Shown here: positions 6,505 to 11,506 of the stretch, piece by piece
Position numbering within the stretch: position 1 is the stretch's first letter
How the letters are laid out: the number at the start of each line of letters is the position of its first letter
Assembly (NCBI GenBank): GCA_945787925.1
Contig: CALZJY010000031.1
Span: 1-11,506 of the forward strand
From: an uncultured Anaerosporobacter sp.
GTDB lineage: Bacteria; Bacillota; Clostridia; Lachnospirales; Lachnospiraceae
Direction of reading: 5' to 3'
DNA length: 11,506 nt
Made by a program: the position numbers and the translations under genes
Notes under the pieces: model-generated
Databases searched by the model: none
What the model saw: only the letters and a program-made list of their open reading frames with translations
Told to the model about the DNA's origin: nothing

Positions 6505-6722
6505 TTATGTTCGGTATCCCATTTGGCATTGGCAGCAATCAAGACTAATCCCCTCGTCCTCCGATACGAATTGGGATCATGCATCAACGTTACGAAACGA
6601 TCAAAATATGGATAGACCTCGTCAGACTCCTTGCTTTTGGCTTCTAGGATTCGTAATGCTTGGCATCCTTTCTTTCCTTCTTTTGCAAATAGCTGTTCTA
6701 CTACTTGTCCTATCTTCTCCAT
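6486..6722 (-). pseudogene. SufBD/HEAT-like protein, 3'-truncated by fusion to the WYL gene
   Basis: The 78-residue fragment (MEKIGQVVEQLFAKEGKKG at the start) contains YPYFDRFVTLMHDPNSYRRT and RGLVLIAANAKWDTEHKI. These match small helical-repeat proteins of clostridia often labelled SufBD protein, which in my recollection are about 140-170 residues and continue after DTExKID. Here homology ends at HKI and five unrelated codons lead to a stop in the WYL sequence. The frame can be opened at a GTG (6737), but AAGGAGG lies only one base before that codon, and the ATG at 6722 fits homologs better. It has an extended -10 promoter upstream, so a truncated protein may still be made. Confidence 0.75.
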
Positions 6723-6762
6723 ATACTCCCTTCTCACTCCTCCTTATTTTCTTGGTATGAAT

Positions 6763-6771
6763 ATTATACCA
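6763..6771 (-). promoter_or_regulatory. Extended -10 promoter for the SufBD-like fragment
   Basis: The minus strand reads TGGTATAAT, a full extended -10, about 40 bases before the ATG at 6722. There is no clear -35. It is divergent from the DUF4317 promoter about 25 bases away. Confidence 0.55.
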
Positions 6772-6792
6772 TGTACCTACTAATTTTCTCCT

Positions 6793-6820
6793 TTGAATTC
6801 TTTCTCATTTCGTCTATAAT
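6793..6820 (+). promoter_or_regulatory. Promoter of the DUF4317 gene
   Basis: TTGAAT (6793-6798), a 16-base spacer and a perfect TATAAT (6815-6820) lie 39 bases before the ATG at 6860. Confidence 0.65.
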
Positions 6821-6859
6821 AATAAATCAGACAAACAGTAAAAGTAAGGGAGGCCTACT

Positions 6860-8218
6860 ATGCAAAAAAAAGAGATCCTTGAGTTAAAAAAACGATTTAA
6901 GAAAAGCGAATGTACTTTCACAAAGATGTGCGGCTGCTATGTCAATGCAGAAAAAGAAATCGTATTAAATATAAATGAAACATTTCTAAATTTAGAAGAT
7001 GAAGAGTTTTACAAGTATTTAGAAATCGCGAAGAAAACCTTATCTGGTACGGTTGGAAACAACTTATTGGAATTAGAGTTTCCTTTAGAAGAAGAAAAAG
7101 CTGGCGGAAGACAACAATTCTTAATGGGCCTTCGTGAAAGCGGGTTAAAAAATGAAGCGCTATTAGAAACGTTCTTCCAACGCGTGATCGAGACATACGA
7201 TTATCCTGGAAACTACTTAATCCTTATCTTCCATGATGCGTATGACGTGATGAAGAAAACGTCTGATAACTTAAAATTAGATGAATCCGAAGAAGTATAC
7301 GAATACCTATTATGTGCCCTTTGTCCTGTGGACTTAACAAAACCAGGCCTTGGCTACTTACAAGACGTAAACCGTATCGGGCCTCGTGTACGTGACTGGA
7401 TGGTAGGCGTTCCTGATACTGGATTCGTATTCCCTGCCTTTACAGACCGCAGCACGGATATCCATTCTGTGATGTTCTATACGAAAAATGCAAAAGATCC
7501 TCATAAAGAATTTATGGAAGATTTCTTTGGCTGCCCTGTAAAGACTACGGCGACAGAACAAAAAAATACGTTCCAGGCAATCATCAACCATGTCATCGGC
7601 GATGAGGAACAAAGTGCGAAAGTTCTTATGAACTTACAAGAAAACTTGACACAAATGGTAGAAGACCATGCGGAATTCTCCACTTCTGACGAACCAGCGC
7701 TACTGACTAGCGATTCCATCCAAAACTTACTTGCAGATAGCAAGGTTCCTGAAGAAATTGCGGCACAAATCGAGACAGTATACGAACAAGCCTTTGGAGA
7801 TGCTCCTCCTGTGGTTGACCACTTAATCGATAGCAAGGTGTTAAAGGAAAGTGCACAAAGAAGAAAAGAATTAGAATTAGAAGAAAAGGTGCAAATCCTT
7901 CAAGAAAAATTAGAAGAGACGACAAAATCTGCTTCCCTACAAGCGCTCCGCGTAGACTCTTCTTCACAAAACGAAATGGAAGATGACGCCCTAGAAGCCG
8001 CTTCCTTCGATTCTGACGAAGCCGCTGCCCCTGTAGAAGATGGCACTTTAAGCGAAGCATCCGCAGAAAAAACAGGCGCCCTTTACGATGTCATCCTACG
8101 AGTAAAACCTCAAAAACTGGATCAAATCAAATCCGAAATCATTGACGGAAAGAAATGCATCATCATTCCAATGGAAGAAGATGAACAAGCAAACGTAAAC
8201 GGAATTACAACATTCTAA
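6860..8218 (+). CDS. DUF4317 family protein
   Basis: This 452-residue soluble protein is the only plus-strand gene. It starts with KKEILELKKRFKKSECTFTKMCGCYV and contains YPGNYLILIFHDAYDV (about 115-130), a segment with DRSTDIHSVMFYTKN (196-210) and the closing LYDVILRVKP...IDGKKCIIIP...VNGI (408-449), the pattern of DUF4317, a family of unknown function found mainly in gut clostridia. Residues about 325-357 are likely coiled coil, and about 366-405 form an acidic, Ser/Ala-rich linker that looks disordered. AAGGGAGG sits six bases before the ATG. It has its own promoter and ends at a strong terminator, so it is a single-gene unit. No catalytic motif is apparent to me. Confidence 0.88.
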   Translation: MQKKEILELKKRFKKSECTFTKMCGCYVNAEKEIVLNINETFLNLEDEEFYKYLEIAKKTLSGTVGNNLLELEFPLEEEKAGGRQQFLMGLRESGLKNEALLETFFQRVIETYDYPGNYLILIFHDAYDVMKKTSDNLKLDESEEVYEYLLCALCPVDLTKPGLGYLQDVNRIGPRVRDWMVGVPDTGFVFPAFTDRSTDIHSVMFYTKNAKDPHKEFMEDFFGCPVKTTATEQKNTFQAIINHVIGDEEQSAKVLMNLQENLTQMVEDHAEFSTSDEPALLTSDSIQNLLADSKVPEEIAAQIETVYEQAFGDAPPVVDHLIDSKVLKESAQRRKELELEEKVQILQEKLEETTKSASLQALRVDSSSQNEMEDDALEAASFDSDEAAAPVEDGTLSEASAEKTGALYDVILRVKPQKLDQIKSEIIDGKKCIIIPMEEDEQANVNGITTF

Positions 8219-8232
8219 TTTATACAAGGATA

Positions 8233-8270
8233 AAAAGGGCTGTGCCAAAAACAATTGGCACAGCCCTTTT
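8233..8270. terminator. Bidirectional intrinsic terminator between DUF4317 and AraC genes
   Basis: A perfect 16-bp stem (8233-8248 with 8255-8270) has a 6-base loop, and A and T tracts on its outer ends. It lies 14 bases after the plus-strand stop (8218) and 6 bases after the minus-strand stop (8277), so it serves both convergent genes. Confidence 0.93.
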
Positions 8271-8276
8271 CCATTC

Positions 8277-9125
8277 TTACTTACACTTTCTTACTGGCAG
8301 CCAAATCTGGGCATGGCAGTTGTCCTCGCAATCATACCATTCGATTTCTGGTCCACCCGTATGTTCATATCCAGACGTTGGGAACCATTCGGAATATACT
8401 CGTTTCCATACGTCCTGCATTGCTTCTGGAATTGGTCCTCTGCATTCAAACTTCACCCATAGACATTCTGGAATCTCGATTGCATCGAATCCTTCTGGCA
8501 CTGGTTCCTCGGAATGTACCCCTACCATATAGCCGATCTTCGTGTTATCAAAGTCCATACATACTCCATAGAATGCCGGATCCTCTTTTACGGTCATTTG
8601 CTGCATTCGTTCACAAGTTCCATCTGCACATACTTCCTGCCAGAACTTTGGAATTAATCGAAAGTTCTCTCCATCCTTTGTTGAAAAGTCACGTTTCTTT
8701 CCTAGCATACGGAATGCTTTTCCCATCTCTACACGATATTCCATTTCCTCGACTCCTTTGATTGTGATTTGGAAAGAGATCCTAGGATAGTTCTTTAGCA
8801 TCGCGCCTTCTTCCATGGCCTGCTTTGGAGTAATTCCGTGAATGTTTTGGAATGCCCTTGCAAAGGAAACTGGCGACTCATATCCATACTTTAACGCCAC
8901 CTCTAACACAGTAGCCTCCTTCTTCGTAAGCTCCACTGCCGCAAGACTTAGGCGCCTCCTGCGTATGTACTCCGCCAGTGGCACATCTGCAATAAAGGAA
9001 AACATCCGTTGGAAGTTATAACTAGACGTGCATGCCTTTTTTGCCACTACTGCAACGTCAACCTCCCCATCTAAATTCTCCTCGATATAAGAAAGTGCCG
9101 CATTCATTTTATCTAACCACTCCAT
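8277..9125 (-). CDS. AraC-family regulator with GyrI/Rob-like effector domain
   Basis: This 282-residue regulator has the Rob/BltR-like layout. The N-terminal AraC DNA-binding domain carries two helix-turn-helix units (about 22-43 with ACTSSYNFQRMF, and about 71-95 with VALKYGYESPVSFARAF) and ends in the usual HGITP (96-100). A C-terminal GyrI-like ligand domain follows (about 128-282), containing YMVGVHSEE and a tryptophan- and acid-rich end. Such proteins usually activate transport or stress genes when they bind a hydrophobic or cationic compound. Its target is not obvious; the neighbours are a channel gene and the DUF4317 gene. The ATG has AGAGAGG six bases upstream. An inverted repeat sits at the start of its leader (9150-9171). 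Confidence 0.93.
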   Translation of the reverse strand: MEWLDKMNAALSYIEENLDGEVDVAVVAKKACTSSYNFQRMFSFIADVPLAEYIRRRRLSLAAVELTKKEATVLEVALKYGYESPVSFARAFQNIHGITPKQAMEEGAMLKNYPRISFQITIKGVEEMEYRVEMGKAFRMLGKKRDFSTKDGENFRLIPKFWQEVCADGTCERMQQMTVKEDPAFYGVCMDFDNTKIGYMVGVHSEEPVPEGFDAIEIPECLWVKFECRGPIPEAMQDVWKRVYSEWFPTSGYEHTGGPEIEWYDCEDNCHAQIWLPVRKCK

Positions 9126-9149
9126 GACATACCTCTCTCTTTCTTCAGC

Positions 9150-9171
9150 GTACGGATAATTCTCTCCGTAC
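9150..9171 (-). promoter_or_regulatory. Inverted repeat in the AraC-gene leader, candidate operator
   Basis: GTACGGA (9150-9156) and TCCGTAC (9165-9171) form perfect 7-bp arms with an 8-base centre, placed about 5-26 bases after the predicted transcription start. This position suits an operator or a 5' stabilising hairpin. Confidence 0.4.
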
Positions 9172-9182
9172 CTGATATGTAT

Positions 9183-9191
9183 ATACTACCA
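9183..9191 (-). promoter_or_regulatory. Extended -10 promoter of the AraC-type gene
   Basis: The minus strand reads TGGTAGTAT, an extended -10 with one mismatch. A TTGCGA lies 19 bases upstream as a weak -35. The ATG (9125) is about 50 bases beyond the expected transcription start. Confidence 0.45.
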
Positions 9192-9234
9192 ATCCTCTAT
9201 TGCTGCTTCGCAACTTTTCTTGCACAAACTTGTA

Positions 9235-9266
9235 ACAGGCAGCAAAACTACCCGTTCGCTGCCTGT
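9235..9266 (-). terminator. Hairpin after the UPF0126/TRIC gene, possible terminator
   Basis: ACAGGCAGC (9235-9243) pairs with GCTGCCTGT (9258-9266) over 9 bp around a 14-base loop, 15 bases after the stop codon at 9282. There is no clear T tract on the minus strand (TTACAAGTTTG follows), so terminator activity is uncertain. Confidence 0.4.
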
Positions 9267-9281
9267 CTTTCTTATCCTACC

Positions 9282-9932
9282 TTATATCTTTGGCAAATTC
9301 CATTTATAATACGCGGCTGCCACGCGGATTGCAACCACGATCGTAGAAGAAATGGCCATCGCAGTTACAACCGGTACATAACGAATGATTCCGATGTAAC
9401 TTAATGCCCCTGCTAACGATGCCAAGGCATAAATATGTTTCACCAATACAAATGGCGTACGCTGTGCCATGACGTCTCGAAGCATGCCTCCTCCGATTCC
9501 CGTAACCATGCCGACAAAAATAAGTAGGAAGATTCGTTCTCCATAGCCTCTGTTGATTGCGGTATTGATTCCTACCACCGTAAAGATTCCAAGTCCAATA
9601 GCATCCATCCAAAGCATCGCCTTGTCGTAATACCCTTTCACCTTATCCTTTACGATATGATTGGTCTTATACTGGATATAACGAAATACGAATAACAAGA
9701 TGGATACGGCTATGGCAATCAATACATAGGAGCTATTACGAAATACATTTGGTGGCGTATTACCAAGTACTACGTCTCTTATGATTCCTCCACCTACGGC
9801 TGTCGTAATCCCTAACACGATTACTCCAAAGACATCCATATGCTCTTCCATTGCAAGAAGGGCTCCGGAGGAAGCAAATGCAATAGTTCCAAGAACTTCG
9901 ATCAAATACACCCAAAATTCTGTCTGATTCAT
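9282..9932 (-). CDS. UPF0126 / TRIC-type cation channel family membrane protein
   Basis: This 216-residue integral membrane protein has the internal two-fold repeat of the family: GGGIIRDVVLGNTPP (47-61) in the first half and GGGMLRDVMAQRTPF (147-161) in the second, each closing a three-helix unit, plus a seventh C-terminal helix. Family members (YicG/YadS-like; long called UPF0126 or 'glycine transporter') are related to trimeric intracellular cation channels and conduct K+ in characterised prokaryotic examples. The frame opens at an ATG at 9971, but that codon lies in the predicted -10; the ATG at 9932 has AGGGAG seven bases upstream and starts MNQTEFWVYLIE as expected. It is a single-gene unit. 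Confidence 0.92.
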   Translation of the reverse strand: MNQTEFWVYLIEVLGTIAFASSGALLAMEEHMDVFGVIVLGITTAVGGGIIRDVVLGNTPPNVFRNSSYVLIAIAVSILLFVFRYIQYKTNHIVKDKVKGYYDKAMLWMDAIGLGIFTVVGINTAINRGYGERIFLLIFVGMVTGIGGGMLRDVMAQRTPFVLVKHIYALASLAGALSYIGIIRYVPVVTAMAISSTIVVAIRVAAAYYKWNLPKI

Positions 9933-9966
9933 CTGTCGTCTCCCTATTTCTTTTGTACTATCCTTC

Positions 9967-9996
9967 ATCATATCATAGAATATTCTTTGAACACAA
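9967..9996 (-). promoter_or_regulatory. Promoter of the UPF0126/TRIC gene
   Basis: TTGTGT (9996-9991), an 18-base spacer and TATGAT (9972-9967) lie on the minus strand. A second TATGAT overlaps five bases upstream. The position supports the downstream start at 9932. Confidence 0.5.
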
Positions 9997-10004
9997 TACG
10001 GAAA

Positions 10005-11506
10005 TTAGCAGGTAATTTCTAGATAGGCAGACTTCTCAATATAAACGCTTACCTCTCCAAGTGCTACTGCAAAATCAGCCATTCCTTCTGCCCCGATGAC
10101 TATCTCGTTTTCTGGTGCAAAGACATTCACATAGGTCTTACCGGCTTCTCCGGCCCCTACCTGCATCCTCATCGGTTCGCAGTCGTCTTTGGACATCACG
10201 ACTGCCACTCCGCTTCTTCCTTCTATGGCTTCCCTCGTCCATCCAACCTGATTTCCCTTTACAGGATAATCAGGAGAATCAGGATAATCATGCTGAGGAC
10301 CATAGGCGTAGGCTTGCCGAATTTTCATCAGCAAGCGAATCTTATCTGCATTGGTTCCTGGCGTAGTTTCTTCCCCGTGATAGTCTTTATAGAATACGCA
10401 AGGGTACCCCTGCTCCCGAAGCAGGATGAACGCATAGGCATGTGGTTTGAACCATGCTTTTACCTCCCGGTCCTCCACCTTGGAGTAAGGGTCAAGACGA
10501 ACCTGGGTATCATGATTGTCTACAAAGGTGACTGCATTCATCGGGCGGTTCCGCATCAGTGTGTCTTCTTCCAATAAGTTTCTAAGAGGGTATCCCATTT
10601 GCTCCGATGCCAGGTAGAATTTCTCATGAAGGGCAAAATCAAATAGGTGCATCTGTACTTTCTCAGATGTAATATGCCCAAGATATCTTTCTAACTCGCT
10701 GCATGCCACATCATAATATTCTCCCACGACAAAGAGTGGCTTTATGCTGCACATATAATCCAGCCATTCATTGTACATGGCAGGCGAAATATGTTTTACG
10801 GCATCTAAGCGCACGCCATCAATTCCTGTTGTTTCTAGATACCACTTTCCCCATCGTTTCAACTCCTCTCGTACTTCCGGATTTTGTGCATCCACATCGG
10901 AGCCGGTTATGAAGTCGAAATTTGTCTCCGGATCCCATTCCTTTCCTTCAAACAAGTAAATCAGATTTTTATCCTGTTTTTTCCCAGCCTGTTGTTTTTT
11001 CGCATCCGTATCTACTCCATCAAAGCAATCCTTATTCCATACAAAGGAGGAATACTTCTTATTCCGTCCTGCATGTTTAAAATCCGTCCAGGCTTCGATT
11101 TCTTCCGAGTTATTGGTGCGATACCATTGTTCCCCTTCCGAATCTCTCCTCCATTCGACAGCGCGGACTTTTTCAGTCCTCCCTGCCCCTGTCATATGAT
11201 TGATTACGATATCTGCATATGTCTGAATGCCTGCTTGCATGCCTTGATTGCTTCTATGTACTCTTCTTTCGTTCCATACTTGGTGCGTATGTCAGTATCC
11301 CGATATTCCTCGGTCTCCTGTTTATAGAACTCCCCAAGGTCATATAAGTCATACACTCCATACCCGCTGTCTCTTCCTCCATCGATTCCCTTACAAGCCG
11401 GAGGCATCCATACTGCCGTGACTCCAGACTTCCTTAAACGCCCTGCTTCCTCCTTTAACGTACGCCACAAACTCCCATCTGCCGGAAGATCCCATTCAAA
11501 ATATTG
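10005..11506 (-). pseudogene. Alpha-amylase (GH13, cytoplasmic liquefying type), frameshifted and cut by the window edge
   Basis: The gene enters from the right edge as QYFEWDLPADGSLW, the conserved near-N-terminal segment of AmyS-like GH13 amylases, so only a few codons are missing. It cleaves internal alpha-1,4 bonds of starch or glycogen. The first frame (11506 to about 11240) carries AVWMPPACKG, YGVYDLYDLGEF and KYGTKEEYIEAIKACKQA, then runs into a stop at 11204. The second frame resumes with AGIQTYADIVINH and runs to 10005, with the nucleophile in GVRLDAVKH (Asp146 counted from 11240), the acid/base in VVGEYYD (Glu174) and FVDNHDTQ (Asp244), and the C-terminal beta domain. All catalytic residues are intact; only the frame is broken, by a shift of one base (mod 3). 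A restart at ATG 11240 would lack the first barrel strands. No slippery heptamer is present. Sequencing error is the alternative. Confidence 0.88.

Noticed and set aside
7358..8060. Minus-strand frames opposite the DUF4317 gene
   Set aside because: They have no ribosome site or family resemblance, and the plus-strand gene is well supported.
5872..9125. Defence or antiphage island around the WYL-domain gene and DUF4317
   Set aside because: WYL domains occur in defence loci, but no nuclease, helicase, toxin or effector gene is present; the WYL fragment is a truncated YafY-type regulator.
10001..10019. GAAATTA/TAATTTC hairpin across the amylase stop codon as a terminator
   Set aside because: The stem is only 7 AT-rich base pairs with no following T tract.
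11204..11240. Programmed -1 frameshifting in the amylase
   Set aside because: The direction is -1, but there is no X-XXY-YYZ slippery heptamer or obvious stimulatory structure, and amylases are not known to use it; a mutation is simpler.

Overview
The window looks like ordinary chromosome from a low-to-moderate GC Firmicute, most likely a Clostridia member of the Lachnospiraceae type. This is an inference from three things: strong AGGAGG-type ribosome sites, TTGnnn/TATAAT promoters, and a DUF4317 protein together with a gut-clostridial style ProX-like editing protein. Nearly everything is on the minus strand; only the DUF4317 gene is on the plus strand. I see no tRNA, rRNA, CRISPR array, insertion sequence or prophage gene.

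Read in minus-strand order from the right edge, the layout is as follows. 11506-10005 is a cytoplasmic-type GH13 alpha-amylase broken by a frameshift and cut by the window edge. 9932-9282 is a UPF0126/TRIC-type membrane channel. 9125-8277 is an AraC-type regulator with a GyrI/Rob-like ligand domain. 6860-8218 (plus) is the DUF4317 protein, which shares a bidirectional terminator with the AraC gene. 6722-5872 is a scar in which the front half of a SufBD/HEAT-like gene is joined to the back half of a WYL-domain regulator. 5803-5348 is a free-standing GyrI-like effector-binding protein. 5228-4392 is a two-gene operon of a DUF2752 membrane protein and a zinc-ribbon/CD225 membrane protein. 4278-2740 is a large polytopic membrane protein that resembles CcmF but lacks its heme motif. 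2645-2079 is an unrecognised soluble protein. 1988-1557 is cytidine deaminase. 1349-351 is a D-2-hydroxyacid dehydrogenase. 248-1 is the start of a ProX/YbaK-like prolyl-tRNA editing protein.

Most genes are single-gene units with their own recognisable promoter and often a terminator, so there is no large operon. The metabolic genes (cytidine salvage, 2-hydroxyacid reduction, intracellular glucan cleavage) are housekeeping or accessory fermentative functions. Two ligand-sensing proteins of the GyrI fold (5348-5803 and 8277-9125) and the WYL remnant suggest a small-molecule sensing neighbourhood.

The most distinctive signals are gene decay and one odd protein. Three loci look damaged in different ways: a deletion fusion with a possible GATCG microhomology (about 6500-6504), a frameshift explicable by loss of one AAGC unit (about 11230-11240), and an apparent in-frame loss of about 20 residues in the ProX-like gene. 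The odd protein is the CcmF-like one (2740-4278), in an organism type not expected to mature c-type cytochromes. I do not see a clear new multi-gene defence or mobile system here.
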